Shown piece after piece: positions 1-8,966 of a DNA stretch of 38,755 bases. The DNA lies in the NCBI RefSeq assembly GCF_000829455.1, contig NZ_JXAK01000060.1, positions 1-38,755 of the forward strand, given 5' to 3'. The stretch's first letter is position 1. Every line of letters starts with the position of its first letter. The DNA is from Gordoniibacillus kamchatkensis. Lineage in GTDB: Bacteria; Bacillota; Bacilli; Paenibacillales; NBRC-103111. A program made the position numbers and the translations under genes. Below the pieces are notes generated by a model that saw only the letters and a program-made list of their open reading frames with translations, was not told the DNA's origin and searched no databases.

Positions 1-99
1 CGGACGGCACGCGCGCCGTGACAGTCGTCGGCACGAAGCCGAAGTAGCGGCCGAGAATCGAGTCCGACGTGCCTCCGGCTGCCGGCCCGCCGCTCGGTG
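1..99. repeat. Direct repeat, copy 1 (139-bp tandem duplication)
   Basis: Bases 1-99 are repeated without visible change at 140-238, a period of 139 bp, so the window starts inside a tandem duplication lying in yqhG. Because 139 is not a multiple of three, the two copies are read in different frames of the minus-strand gene. The copy at 140-238 keeps the family-like reading (motif SDSILGRYFGFVP), while this one is out of frame. Confidence 0.9.
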
Positions 100-557
100 A
101 ACAGCTGCAGCAGCCGGCGCGAGCCGAACGTAACGTCGTCGGACGGCACGCGCGCCGTGACAGTCGTCGGCACGAAGCCGAAGTAGCGGCCGAGAATCGA
201 GTCCGACGTGCCTCCGGCTGCCGGCCCGCCGCTCGGTGCAACGGCCGCGGCGGCTGCTGCAGCTCCCGTCCCTGGCGGGGGCGGCTGCCCGGGGCCGGGG
301 CCGCTGCCGGCAATGAACGGCTTCGCATGCTTCGCCGCCTGGTAGGCGGGAGGATCGAAGACGAACGTCATCGTCATCGTCTCTGCCGGTGCCCCGGTGC
401 GCTCCACAAAGCCCCAATAATAGGCCCGGTTCGTCAGCTCCTTATCGGCCTCGACGGACAGCTTGACCGTGACGTGCGTCGGGGCCTTTTCCACGATGTC
501 GCACTGGTACGCTTCCAAATACGTCAGCACGAAGCTGCGAATTTGCTCGGGGGTCAT
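1..557 (-). CDS. yqhG: YqhG family protein, partial and disrupted
   Basis: Minus-strand gene starting at ATG 557-555, overlapping the yqhH stop by ATGA, so the two are translationally coupled. The protein begins MTPEQIRSFVLTYLEAY, then shows a YYWGFVERTG stretch, a Gly/Pro/Ala-rich linker (about residues 83-113) and a DSILGRYFGFVP motif, matching my recollection of the Bacillus YqhG family, whose function is unknown. In B. subtilis yqhG also follows yqhH. The 139-bp tandem duplication (1-99 and 140-238) throws the second copy out of frame at about position 99, so the C-terminus is wrong here, and the gene also runs off the window. The defect is either real or an assembly-edge artefact. Confidence 0.75.
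   Translation of the reverse strand, partial: MTPEQIRSFVLTYLEAYQCDIVEKAPTHVTVKLSVEADKELTNRAYYWGFVERTGAPAETMTMTFVFDPPAYQAAKHAKPFIAGSGPGPGQPPPPGTGAAAAAAAVAPSGGPAAGGTSDSILGRYFGFVPTTVTARVPSDDVTFGSRRLLQLFTERRAGSRRHVGLDSRPLLRLRADDCHGARAV
140..238. repeat. Direct repeat, copy 2 (139-bp tandem duplication)
   Basis: Second copy of the 1-99 repeat. Read on the minus strand this is the copy that continues the YqhG protein correctly. After the 40-bp spacer at 100-139 the sequence jumps back to the start of the repeat. Confidence 0.9.
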
Positions 558-2345
558 CGCTCGGCGTTCACCTCCACAGCCGCGCCGCCGATGGCGCCGA
601 GCAAACCGGCGAACGGGCGCTCGCCCCGGTCCGGCGCAGCCTCATCGATGACGGTGCGGAACGTCTCGCCGAGCTCGTCGAGACGCCGCCGCATCTCGTC
701 GTCGGAGCGCGACTCCATCGCCATTTTGAACAGCGACGTCTCGAGCGACGTCTTCTTCTCGAAGCGCTCCAGTATCGTGTCGAGCTCGCCGATGACAGCC
801 TCGAACATGTTGATTTTCTCGTGCAGCAGCGACAAAATATGCTCCTCGATCGTATGCTTCGTGGACAAGTTGTAAATTTTCACGTCGTGCTGCTGGCCGA
901 GCCGGTGCACGCGCCCGATCCGCTGCTCGACGCGCATCGGGTTCCACGGCAAATCGAAGTTGATCATATGGTGGCAAAATTGCAGGTTGATGCCTTCGCC
1001 GCCCGCCTCGGTCGCGACCAGCACCTGCGCGCGGCTTTTGAACAAGTCCATCATCCAGTCTTTTTTGCCGCGGTTCATGCCGCCCCGGTACGGCACCGCG
1101 ATCAGCTTCGCGGCCTTAAAAAACGCCAGCAAATATTCTTGCGTCGCCCGGTATTCGGTGAACACGATCACTTTGTCGCCGATGCCCTGGATGAGCTCCA
1201 TCGCTTTCTCTGCCTTCGTGTTCGCTTTAATCGCCTTGATGCGCTCGACCAGTTCCCAGATGCGGGCCCGCAGCGGCGAGCCTTCTTCCGTCTTCTTGAA
1301 CAGGTTGACGAGGGTGATGAATACCGCGTCGCGGGACGAGCACACTTCGCGCTGCAGCGTGACGAGCGCCAGTATGGAGGCGATGTCGCCCTTCGTCTCT
1401 TCGTAGCGGGTGCGGACGAAATCGGTTACGCCGTCGTACAGCGCTTGCTCCTCGGCGGAGAGCGTCAGCTCCACATTTTTCACGATTCGGCTTCGTATAT
1501 TGCACCCCGCCGTCGCCGCGCCGGTTGCGGATCATGACTTTGGACAGCTCCTGCTGCAGCAGCCCTTCGTTTTTCGGCGTGCGCTTCGTCAGCACGAAGT
1601 TCGCCTGAAAATTCGTCTGCGCCCCGAGCTGTCCCGGCTTGAGCAGCGTAATGAGGTTGTACAGCTCTTTCAGGTCGTTCTGGATCGGCGTTGCGGTGAG
1701 GAGGAGGCAATATTTTTTGCGCAGCTCGTTCACGAATTGGTAATTGCTCGTCTTTTTGTTTTTCAGCTTGTGCGCTTCGTCGATGATGACCATGTCGTAG
1801 TCGAGGCTGAGCACGATGTCGCGGTGCGGGTCGCGCTTTGCGGTATCCATCGAGGCGACGATGATGTCGGTCGATTTCCACATGTATTCTTTTTTTTGCG
1901 CTGCCGCCGGGATGCCGAACTTCTGGTTCAGCTCCCGCACCCATTGCAGCACGAGCGAGGCGGGGACGAGAATGAGCGCCCGCTTCACCAGCCCGCGCAC
2001 GACATATTCTTTCAAAATGAGCCCCGCTTCGATCGTCTTGCCGAGCCCGACCTCGTCGGCCAGTATGCCGCGCCCGCGCATGTCGTACAGCACTTTTTTG
2101 GCGGTTTCGATCTGGTGCGGCATCGGCGTCAGGGCATGCAAATAACGGAGGCATTGCAAATCCTCGAAGCTGTCGATGAGCTCGGACTTCTCGGCTTCAT
2201 ACGCCAGCTTGAACAAAGCCCAGTTATCCCACGGACCACCTTGCTCGCTCTTCGTCCGCAGCTCCTGCAGCCAGTCGCGGTCCATATGCAGGTAAAGCCC
2301 TTCCCGGATCGGGCGCGCGCCCGGTTGTAGCGACGTGTAGACCAT
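554..2345 (-). CDS. yqhH: SNF2-family DNA/RNA helicase-like ATPase YqhH, one frameshift
   Basis: SNF2-type DEAD/DEAH superfamily 2 ATPase, about 596 aa once corrected. The ATG at 2345 has AGGAGG 7 nt upstream. Visible motifs are Walker A DEVGLGKT (residues 97-104), DEAH (189-192), TATP (217-220) and, in the C-terminal RecA lobe, VATEAGGEGINLQ and QRIGRVHRLGQ. The reading frame is broken near 1489-1490: the N-terminal part reads VQYTKPNREKCG, whereas removing one base gives VQYTKRIVKNVELTLS and joins the downstream lobe (MKNVELTLSAEE). This is one extra base, so either a sequencing error or a recent inactivation. It is coupled to yqhG downstream. The substrate of this family is unknown to me. 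Confidence 0.88.
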
Positions 2346-2478
2346 GGTGTCCTCCTGAGACGATGGCGATGGCAGACTTACATGCTAGTATGTACCAGCG
2401 GGGACGCTTTCATAACCGGGCGGCGATGCGAGGGCTTGTCCGCGATGCGGGCTGACTATGGTAAATGTAAGCGGCCAC

Positions 2479-2490
2479 GGGGGGGGGGGG
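2479..2490. repeat. Poly-G tract (12 G) in divergent intergenic region
   Basis: A run of 12 G lies in the 346-bp gap (2346-2691) between the divergent yqhH and replication-relaxation genes. The gap also holds a small perfect hairpin, CATATA-GTAG-TATATG, around 2551-2566. No gene is supported in the gap. I could not place a convincing promoter there. Confidence 0.7.
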
Positions 2491-2691
2491 CGAAATCGAT
2501 CGCACTGTCGATTTTTTTGCTGTTTGGGCGGGCTTCTTTTGACGGGATGCCTCATATAGTAGTATATGCATGACACTCGGGGGTCCGTGCCATGAGACCG
2601 TTGCTCTGCTCTGCTTGCAGAGAGCCCAACTCTTCGAATCGTGAACGGGTACACCGGCCTGACCGATCCAACCGAATATGGGGGATGCCGT

Positions 2692-3474
2692 ATGCTATCG
2701 GAGAGGGAAGCGAACATTTTATCCACGTTGGCACAGATGCGCTTTATGACGACTTCGCAAATTCACAGGCTGCACGGCTATTTGGGCGAATACGGCTTGA
2801 AAGTGACGAGACGGCTGCTGGTCAAGCTGGAGCAAGACGGGCTCATCATGGCATGGCAGCCGACGAAATATGCGCAGAAAATACACTATTTGACCAAGCT
2901 CGGCGCCAAGACGATGGAATATTGCTACGGCTACGAGCACATACCGACGTTCAGGAGGAATGAAAAAGCGCTGCATCAAACCTATGTTTCGGAGGCGTAC
3001 GTGGCTCTGAAAACCGCAGGGCCCGGGCAGCTTCACCGCTTTGCTATAAATAAAAAATACGGGGAAGTAATCCCCGATGCGGTAATCGATTATGAGTGGA
3101 ACGGCCGGCTCTATACGATCTATCTCGAGGTGGATACCGGCAACGAAAGTTTATTGTATTTGCGCGATGTCAAGCTGGCGAAATATTTGCGTACGTTTTC
3201 CGGATACCCCGATCCGGGGGCCCGGCGGTCCATCGTATTTTTGACGCTGCAAGAGCATCGCAGAAACGCTTTGCGGCGCATGACGGAACCGGACCCGCTG
3301 CCGATTTCGGTATTCGGGGTGGAGGAGCTTTCCGCCAATCCGTCTATATTGTTCGATGAGTCCATAATCCCGCGCCGCGAATTTTTTGCCAATTTCGTCC
3401 GTCCTCCGCAAACAATCCACGAGGGCCCAGGGTCCGAAGCAAATAATGAAACGCCTCCAAATGATCTCCCATAA
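2692..3474 (+). CDS. Replication-relaxation family protein
   Basis: 260 aa from ATG 2692, preceded by GGGGGA. An in-frame GTG at 2641 would add 17 unlikely residues. The N-terminus is a winged-helix-like region (about residues 1-75: ILSTLAQMRFMTTSQIHRLH ... LTKLGAKTM), followed by a conserved middle with EVIPDAVIDYEWNG and LEVDTGNES, where the acidic residues resemble a degraded nuclease-like core. This matches the replication-relaxation (Replic_Relax) family, common on Gram-positive plasmids and integrative elements. Its role here is unknown. Its last 43 codons overlap, tail to tail, the end of the minus-strand glycosyltransferase (131 bp). It sits between yqhH and a glycosylation operon and could be a leftover of a mobile element. 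Confidence 0.8.
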   Translation: MLSEREANILSTLAQMRFMTTSQIHRLHGYLGEYGLKVTRRLLVKLEQDGLIMAWQPTKYAQKIHYLTKLGAKTMEYCYGYEHIPTFRRNEKALHQTYVSEAYVALKTAGPGQLHRFAINKKYGEVIPDAVIDYEWNGRLYTIYLEVDTGNESLLYLRDVKLAKYLRTFSGYPDPGARRSIVFLTLQEHRRNALRRMTEPDPLPISVFGVEELSANPSILFDESIIPRREFFANFVRPPQTIHEGPGSEANNETPPNDLP

Positions 3475-4951
3475 TCCGTTCGATTGCCGGGGCGAGCCGT
3501 CCGGCAGTCGAAAAATGCTCGCCGGGACGAATCCGGTTGATCCGATCGACCTCGGCGCGGTATACGCATGTCAGCTTCAGGCCGGCCAGCGCGGCTTTGA
3601 CCTGGGCCACCCCGGGCGACGCCAAGCCGCCGCTTCCGATCGCTTCGAGCGCTCTCCTGCTGATGGCGTGCGGCACGGCAACGAGCGATCCGACGCCGAG
3701 CTCTTTGCGGTCAATGGCCAAATTCAGGGCATATTTGAGCAACGTGACGTCGTTCAACGGGTAGCGCAAATACAAATAATGATTCAGGTCGTTCAGCGCC
3801 ACGTCGACGCCGTCCGCTACCGCTTTGGCATAAGGAAACAGATGATTGGCCGGCAGCGCGAAATCCCCGTCGATAAAAAGCAGGATGTCTCCTTGCGCCG
3901 CCATTGCTCCCACCGCGCGCCCGACATCGTTGCCGAGCGCTTCGCGGACCAGAATCACTTTGGCGCCCTCCGCCGCTGCGAGGCCGGCCGACCCGTCCGT
4001 GGAGCCGTTGACGACGGCGATAATCTCCGAAGGCTCGATTTTGCGCGCTTCCCGAATGACATGGCGTATCGTCGCTTGCTCGTTCTGCACCGGAATGACG
4101 ATCGACAAACGTTGTCCCCCGTAAAGCCGGGATGTGCCGGAGACGGCGCTCCAGCCTATAGCCGCAACTTCCGGCACGCGCCGTCCCGCCGCCAGATCGG
4201 CGGCGATATCCCGTCTCCTTCCCCCGTCGTGAAACGGACCGCGGGCGGAAAGACGCGCCGCGGACAAGGCGGCCAAATGGTCTCCGATCATTCGCCGCTC
4301 GGAACGCGACAGCTGCAGCGGCGTGCTGAAATGCTCGGCCGGGCGGTAGCGGTTCCGTCTGATCACATCCACCCCGAACCCGTGAGCAATCCGAAACCCG
4401 CCTGCGCATATTTTCAAATGGGCCATGATCGGGTTGGCGAGCGTTTCGCATCCGATAGCGTCCAGCACTTTGCCCGTCATGGCGTGCGGGACGGAAAGCG
4501 GGGAATCGATATTGAGATCGGGCCTTCCCGTCACGAGATTGAACGTTCGCCTCCAAACCGTTACCGGATGCGGACTCTTTTTCTCGTAGTACAACGAATC
4601 CAGATCGTTATAGACGACGTCCGCCGCGCCTCTGGCGATCGGGAGCACGAATTGCAGCAGGACGTCGGAGCGGAAGGCAAAATCGGCATCGACAAACAGT
4701 ACGATGTCCCCTGTCGCCCGTAATGCCCCTAACGCTCTGCCGACATCGTTTCCTAACGGTTCGTCATCCTCGATGACCGTGCAGCCGAACTCCCGGGCGA
4801 TTTGCGCCGTACGGTCGGTGCAGCCGTTGGCGACGACAATGATTTCGTGCGGACGGATACCCCGGCAGGCGGCAAGCACATCGCAGATCGTATCCGCTTC
4901 GTTGCGGGCCGGAATGACGACGGAAACGCGGCGCTGGTCCAGTTCGGCCAT
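3344..4951 (-). CDS. Double-domain family 2 glycosyltransferase (GT2-GT2)
   Basis: 535 aa from ATG 4951 with an AAGGAGG site; the start lies just after the epimerase stop (4953). Two GT-A folds are fused. Domain 1 (about 9-245) starts VSVVIPARNEADT, has EIIVVANGCTDRT and the metal-binding DAD at 88-90. Domain 2 (about 281-520) starts LSIVIPVQNEQAT and has DGD at 361-363. Each half contains LGNDVGRA, a SVPHAM/AVPHAI segment and ends with a GDHL motif followed by RGP or GPRG. GT2 enzymes transfer sugar from nucleotide sugars; the acceptor cannot be told. It is the last gene of the operon and is paralogous to the protein encoded at 7203-8735. The C-terminus overlaps the convergent gene at 2692-3474. 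Confidence 0.88.
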   Translation of the reverse strand: MAELDQRRVSVVIPARNEADTICDVLAACRGIRPHEIIVVANGCTDRTAQIAREFGCTVIEDDEPLGNDVGRALGALRATGDIVLFVDADFAFRSDVLLQFVLPIARGAADVVYNDLDSLYYEKKSPHPVTVWRRTFNLVTGRPDLNIDSPLSVPHAMTGKVLDAIGCETLANPIMAHLKICAGGFRIAHGFGVDVIRRNRYRPAEHFSTPLQLSRSERRMIGDHLAALSAARLSARGPFHDGGRRRDIAADLAAGRRVPEVAAIGWSAVSGTSRLYGGQRLSIVIPVQNEQATIRHVIREARKIEPSEIIAVVNGSTDGSAGLAAAEGAKVILVREALGNDVGRAVGAMAAQGDILLFIDGDFALPANHLFPYAKAVADGVDVALNDLNHYLYLRYPLNDVTLLKYALNLAIDRKELGVGSLVAVPHAISRRALEAIGSGGLASPGVAQVKAALAGLKLTCVYRAEVDRINRIRPGEHFSTAGRLAPAIERIMGDHLEAFHYLLRTLGPRGLFAEDGRNWQKIRGAGLWTHRTI

Positions 4952-4952
4952 G

Positions 4953-5930
4953 TCAATCTTCCTCCTTGGGCAACGCTGCGGCGCTTGCGCGGAACCAGGC
5001 GATCGTCTGCCGCAAACCTTCCTCGAGCGCAACGTGCGGATGGTAGCCGAACAACTGCTGAGCCTTCAAAATGCTGGGCAACCGGCGGGGAACTTCTTCA
5101 AAGCCGTCCGGAAAAATGCGCTCGTACGGAACCGTTACGATGGCGGACGTCGATTTCGCCAGCTTGCGAATGATGCGGGCAAGATCGGCGATCGCGATTT
5201 CTTCGTCGCAGCCGATATTGACAACGCAAGGACCGGCGCTGTACTGCATGGCCGCAATAGTTGCATCCACGGCATCGCTGACGTACGTAAAGCTTCGGGT
5301 CTGGCTGCCGTCCCCGTATACGACGATGTCGTCCCCTTTGAGGGCCGACGCGATGAATTTCGCTACAACGCCTCCATACAGCCCTTGCTTTTGACGGGGG
5401 CCGTAGACGTTGAAATAGCGGACGATTGCGACCGGCAAGCCTTTCTTTGCGTAGCCGAGACACAAATATTCCTCAAGCGCCTTGCCTACGGCGTAACTCC
5501 AGCGAAGCTTCTGCGTAGGACCGAAAACGAGATCCGCCGATTCGGCAAACGGGGGAGTCCCTTTGCCGTAAACTTCGGAGGTCGAGGCGAACAGCACCTT
5601 TTTGCCGTGCGCCAGCGCCGCTCTCAGCACGTGGATCGTCCCGGCGACGTTGTTTTCCAGCATGTCGGCCGGCGACTCCATCGTCCTCCTCACTCCGAGC
5701 AGAGCGGCCATATGATAGACGCAGTCGTGACCGGCGACAAGGCTGCGGACCAAGCTTTCGTCCTGAAGATCGCCTTTGAGATAGCGGCAGCCGATGCTGC
5801 CGCCGCTATCCAAGCCCTTGTTGTCGATAATCGTGACCTCGCAGCCCATGGAGACGAGCCGCTGCGCAAGATGGTAGCCGATAAAACCGCCGCCACCAGT
5901 AATTAAACAGCTCTCAGGCCGACTAGGCAT
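4953..5930 (-). CDS. NAD-dependent nucleotide-sugar epimerase/dehydratase (extended SDR)
   Basis: 325 aa from ATG 5930 (AGGAGG 8 nt upstream), overlapping the dehydrogenase stop by 8 bp. The N-terminal Rossmann motif is TGGGGFIGYHLA (residues 11-22), the catalytic signature is STSE (116-119) with Y146 and K150 in YAVGK, and a YFNVYGPRQ motif follows, all typical of GalE-like UDP-sugar 4-epimerases. With the dehydrogenase next door it probably interconverts a UDP-sugar or UDP-sugar acid. B. subtilis has a comparable dehydrogenase-epimerase pair, ytcA-ytcB, in its spore coat region. I use this only as an analogy. Substrate unknown. Confidence 0.88.
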   Translation of the reverse strand: MPSRPESCLITGGGGFIGYHLAQRLVSMGCEVTIIDNKGLDSGGSIGCRYLKGDLQDESLVRSLVAGHDCVYHMAALLGVRRTMESPADMLENNVAGTIHVLRAALAHGKKVLFASTSEVYGKGTPPFAESADLVFGPTQKLRWSYAVGKALEEYLCLGYAKKGLPVAIVRYFNVYGPRQKQGLYGGVVAKFIASALKGDDIVVYGDGSQTRSFTYVSDAVDATIAAMQYSAGPCVVNIGCDEEIAIADLARIIRKLAKSTSAIVTVPYERIFPDGFEEVPRRLPSILKAQQLFGYHPHVALEEGLRQTIAWFRASAAALPKEED

Positions 5931-7206
5931 TGACTTTGCCTCCTTTCCCGGCGTCGTGCAGCACACCGCGGGTATCGATCAGGACACGCGCGTTTGCTTT
6001 CACGGCCGCCCAATCGATATCGGAATGGTCCGTAACGATGACTACGGCGTCGAAGCCGGCTATCGCATCCTGCGTTAATTCCACCGAATCGCAGCGCCGT
6101 CCGTCCAGTTCGAGGCGGGGGACGTGCGGATCGTGATACTGTACGTCGCAGCCGAGATCCAAGAGCGTCCGGAAAATGTCGAGCGCCGGGGATTCGCGCG
6201 TATCGTTCACGTCTTTTTTATAGGCAACGCCTATCAAGAGAATGGACGCGTTCGCCGGCTCCTCGCCATGATCGCAGTTCAACGCGGCTTGAATCCGGCT
6301 TACGACTTCCTTCGCCATGCGCCTGTTGACCGCGTCGGCGGCGGCGATCAGCGTGCTGGACAGCCCGTACTGCTTCGCTTTCCATTGAAAATATAACGGA
6401 TCGACCGGGATGCAATGCCCCCCGATCCCGGGGCCCGGTTCGTACGGCGTAAAGCCGAACGGCTTCGTCGCTACCGCGCGCAGCGCTTCGCGAAAATCGA
6501 TATCCATCCTGCGGCACAGCATTTCCATCTCGTTGACAAGCGAAATGTTGACGAGCCTCTGAATATTTTCGAACAGCTTGCAAAGTTCCGCCACCCGCGG
6601 AGAACTGACCGGAACGACCGTATCGAACAGCTGCCGGTACAAATCGCACGTCCGGCGAAGGCATGCCGGCGTATAGCCGCTGACGACTTTCGGAATTTGG
6701 CGCAATTCGAATCGCGCGTTGCCGGGGTCGATCCGTTCCGGCGAATATCCGGCAAAAAAATCCGTTCCCGCCGTCAGACCGCTTTGCGATAATATCGGCA
6801 CTACGACTTCCTCCAACGTTCCCGGAAATGTGGTGCTTTCGCATATGACCGTCTGGCCCGGCGCCAAATGGCGGGCGATGTAAGCCGACGCGCTTTTCAG
6901 CGCCTTCAAGTCCGGCACTCTTTTTTTGTTGACCGGAGTAGGCACCGTAACGACGATATGGGTCGCGCGTCCGATCGTGTGCGACGGCAGGGAGAAATCG
7001 AGCTTTTTGTCCCGAACGAGCATCCGGATTCGTTCCGAAGAAACGTCGGGGATATAGCTTTGACCGAGCAGGAGACTGGCGATTTTTTTAAATTCGACAT
7101 CGTATCCGCATACTTCAAACCCTCTCTCGGCGAAATGAACCGCCAGCGGAAGTCCGACATAGCCGAGCCCTACAATAGCGATGCGATAGCAGGATTTATA
7201 CGTCAT
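5923..7206 (-). CDS. Nucleotide-sugar 6-dehydrogenase (UDP-hexose or UDP-HexNAc type)
   Basis: 427 aa from ATG 7206; the SD is AAAGGAAAAGGA, and the start overlaps the upstream glycosyltransferase stop by ATGA. Seen: NAD-binding GLGYVGLP (13-20), TVPTPVN (88-93), SPERIDPGN (155-163) and the active-site motif GIGGHCIPVDP with the catalytic Cys at 265, then GVAYKKDVNDTRESPA in the C-terminal domain. Enzymes of this family oxidise the C6 hydroxyl of a UDP-sugar to an acid in two NAD-dependent steps. The SPERIDPGN form is common in WbpA/TviB-like enzymes that use UDP-HexNAc, so a UDP-glucuronate product should not be assumed. It supplies the activated sugar acid for the operon. Confidence 0.88.
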   Translation of the reverse strand: MTYKSCYRIAIVGLGYVGLPLAVHFAERGFEVCGYDVEFKKIASLLLGQSYIPDVSSERIRMLVRDKKLDFSLPSHTIGRATHIVVTVPTPVNKKRVPDLKALKSASAYIARHLAPGQTVICESTTFPGTLEEVVVPILSQSGLTAGTDFFAGYSPERIDPGNARFELRQIPKVVSGYTPACLRRTCDLYRQLFDTVVPVSSPRVAELCKLFENIQRLVNISLVNEMEMLCRRMDIDFREALRAVATKPFGFTPYEPGPGIGGHCIPVDPLYFQWKAKQYGLSSTLIAAADAVNRRMAKEVVSRIQAALNCDHGEEPANASILLIGVAYKKDVNDTRESPALDIFRTLLDLGCDVQYHDPHVPRLELDGRRCDSVELTQDAIAGFDAVVIVTDHSDIDWAAVKANARVLIDTRGVLHDAGKGGKVNA

Positions 7207-8735
7207 GTTCCTTTTCCTTTCAAAAATGATATGGCTGCGGCGTTGCGTTCCGTGTCGGGGAAGCCGCCACGCGGGCCTTTTAACCGCAGCAAATAATCGA
7301 TGGCCTCCAAATGATCCCCGATGATGCGTTCGAAAGCCGGAATACGGTTGCCTTCCGCCGCATGATCCGTTCGCGGACGGTTGGGCGTAACGACATCTAC
7401 GGCATGCGCCGCCTGCAGACGGCATCCCGCCAGAGCCGCTTTTGCCTGCGCTAGGGGAGGGATCACCAGACAGTCGCAGCCGATCCGGGAGAGGATCGTT
7501 CTGCTTAAAGCGTGTGGCACCGCCGTTAACGAATTGTTGAGCAATTCCGGCTTGCCCAGGCATATATTGAGAAAATATTTGACCGCGCTGATCGGATCGA
7601 CCGGCCGGAAACGCCGGAAAAGCGTCTCCATATCGTTAAAAGCGACATCGGCGCCCTGCTCTACCGCCTGGATAAACGGAACCAGATCCTGAGGCGGGAC
7701 GACGAAGTCGCCGTCGACAAACAGGCACACATCCCCGGTGCTGCACGCCGCCCCGATTGCACGCCCGACATTATGGCCGAGCGGACGGCCGAACACCATC
7801 ACTCGGGCTCCGGCTTCCATGGCGCCCCGCACCGTGCGGTCATCGGCCCCGTTGGCGACGACGATAATTTCGTCCACGCCGGCGGCACGAACGGAGCGGA
7901 CGACGTCTTTGATCGTCCGGCCTTCTTCCATGACGGGAATGACCGCGCTTCTTTTGGCTTTCGTCTTTGCAGACGGGGGGACGTAGTGACGGAGGAACCC
8001 GCGGTCGCGGATTCCTTCCGAAAATTCTCCTCTCGGGCCCAGACGGCCCGTCATAAAGTGCAGCGCTTCGAGGTGGTCTCCGATAATGCGGGTCGTCGAC
8101 TTCGGATAAACGGAATGCTCGCTGCGGGCGCTGTGCGCCGGACGCAGCTTGTTCTGGCGAATGACGTCGACCGATGCCGGACAAACGAAGGAAAGCTGCT
8201 TCAAAGAGGCGATCGCTTGCGCAAAACAAGGATTGGACAAGTTCTCGAACCCGATCGCGTCTACGGCCTTTTTGCTCATCGCATGAGGAACGGCCACCAA
8301 GGAGTTCGCTCCAAGCTCCGGCCGGCGCAGCATTCGGTTGAAAGCGACCTTGGCTGCGGCGGTATAATGGGGGATGGGGCTGAGCAACAAGGACCAGTTC
8401 ATTTCGTTCAAGGCGATGTCGTACCCTTGCTCGATCGCCCGCACGAAAGGGAGAAGCTGCGCATGCGGAATCGGGATATCCCCGTCGAGGAACAAAAGGA
8501 TGCTTCCCTTCGCATGATAAGCCCCGACGCTGCGTCCGACGTCGTTGCCCAAAGCCTGCGCGTACTCGTAAACGGCACACCCCTTTGAAAGGCAAATTTC
8601 CTTTGTCCGGTCGCTTGATCCGTTCGCCACGACGATGATTTCGAGCGGCGACAAGCGCTGCGCCTCGGCGACGACTTCGCCGATCGTATCCGCCTCGTTC
8701 TGCGCGGGGATTATGACCGATAAAGAGCTGGTCAT
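7203..8735 (-). CDS. Double-domain family 2 glycosyltransferase (GT2-GT2)
   Basis: 510 aa from ATG 8735, overlapping the stop of the small upstream gene (ATGA) and itself overlapping the dehydrogenase start (ATGA). Domain 1 starts LSVIIPAQNEADT and has DGD at 84-86; domain 2 starts about residue 265 (SAVIPVMEEGRT) and has VDGD. Both halves carry LG[ND/HN]VGR, VAVPHAM or TAVPHAL, and a GDHLEA then GPRG signature, so the gene arose from an internal duplication and is a paralogue of the 3344-4951 gene. The second half starts with PVMEEG instead of P-x-x-N-E, so its nucleotide pocket may differ. The acceptor is unknown, most likely a surface or spore-coat glycan. Confidence 0.88.
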   Translation of the reverse strand: MTSSLSVIIPAQNEADTIGEVVAEAQRLSPLEIIVVANGSSDRTKEICLSKGCAVYEYAQALGNDVGRSVGAYHAKGSILLFLDGDIPIPHAQLLPFVRAIEQGYDIALNEMNWSLLLSPIPHYTAAAKVAFNRMLRRPELGANSLVAVPHAMSKKAVDAIGFENLSNPCFAQAIASLKQLSFVCPASVDVIRQNKLRPAHSARSEHSVYPKSTTRIIGDHLEALHFMTGRLGPRGEFSEGIRDRGFLRHYVPPSAKTKAKRSAVIPVMEEGRTIKDVVRSVRAAGVDEIIVVANGADDRTVRGAMEAGARVMVFGRPLGHNVGRAIGAACSTGDVCLFVDGDFVVPPQDLVPFIQAVEQGADVAFNDMETLFRRFRPVDPISAVKYFLNICLGKPELLNNSLTAVPHALSRTILSRIGCDCLVIPPLAQAKAALAGCRLQAAHAVDVVTPNRPRTDHAAEGNRIPAFERIIGDHLEAIDYLLRLKGPRGGFPDTERNAAAISFLKGKGT

Positions 8736-8941
8736 AATGCCGAATCACTCGGAATCCGGACGTAAGAAATCATGTCCAGGCTTACCGTGACGTCCTCGGC
8801 CCCGCCGTATCCGGGATATTGCGCGGTGCGGACCGCGACTGCCGCGTCCGTGGCCGCGAGCAGTATTCCGGATACATGTTCCGCCGGAGTGACGACCGTA
8901 ACCTGTTCTCCGGTATGCAGAAGTAGTTCTTGTTCAAACAT
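8732..8941 (-). CDS. Small Lsm/DUF2642-like protein, possible spore coat component
   Basis: 69 aa from ATG 8941 with AAAGGAG 9 nt upstream; an upstream ATG at 9007 adds a poor extension and lacks an SD. The sequence MFEQELLLHTGEQVTV ... VSGILLAATD ... EDVTVSLDMISYVRI has the beta-rich, Lsm-like pattern of DUF2642 and CotB N-terminal repeats, which I recall from Bacillus coat proteins. No signal peptide. It overlaps the next glycosyltransferase by ATGA, so they are made together. The family call is by eye and only moderate. Confidence 0.65.
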   Translation of the reverse strand: MFEQELLLHTGEQVTVVTPAEHVSGILLAATDAAVAVRTAQYPGYGGAEDVTVSLDMISYVRIPSDSAL

Positions 8942-8966
8942 GCTGTTTCGCTCCTTTGCCAGTGGT

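Noticed and set aside
69-875. Long plus-strand reading frame over the yqhG/yqhH region
   Set aside because: Composition artefact of GC-rich minus-strand genes; low-complexity Arg/Ala-rich protein, no SD, no recognisable motif.
1410-2330. 306-codon plus-strand reading frame opposite yqhH
   Set aside because: Exactly antisense to the conserved helicase domain; no motif of its own.
7207-7563. N-terminal extension of the nucleotide-sugar dehydrogenase to 7563
   Set aside because: It would overlap the glycosyltransferase by 119 codons; the ATG at 7206 with its SD sits directly before the Rossmann motif.
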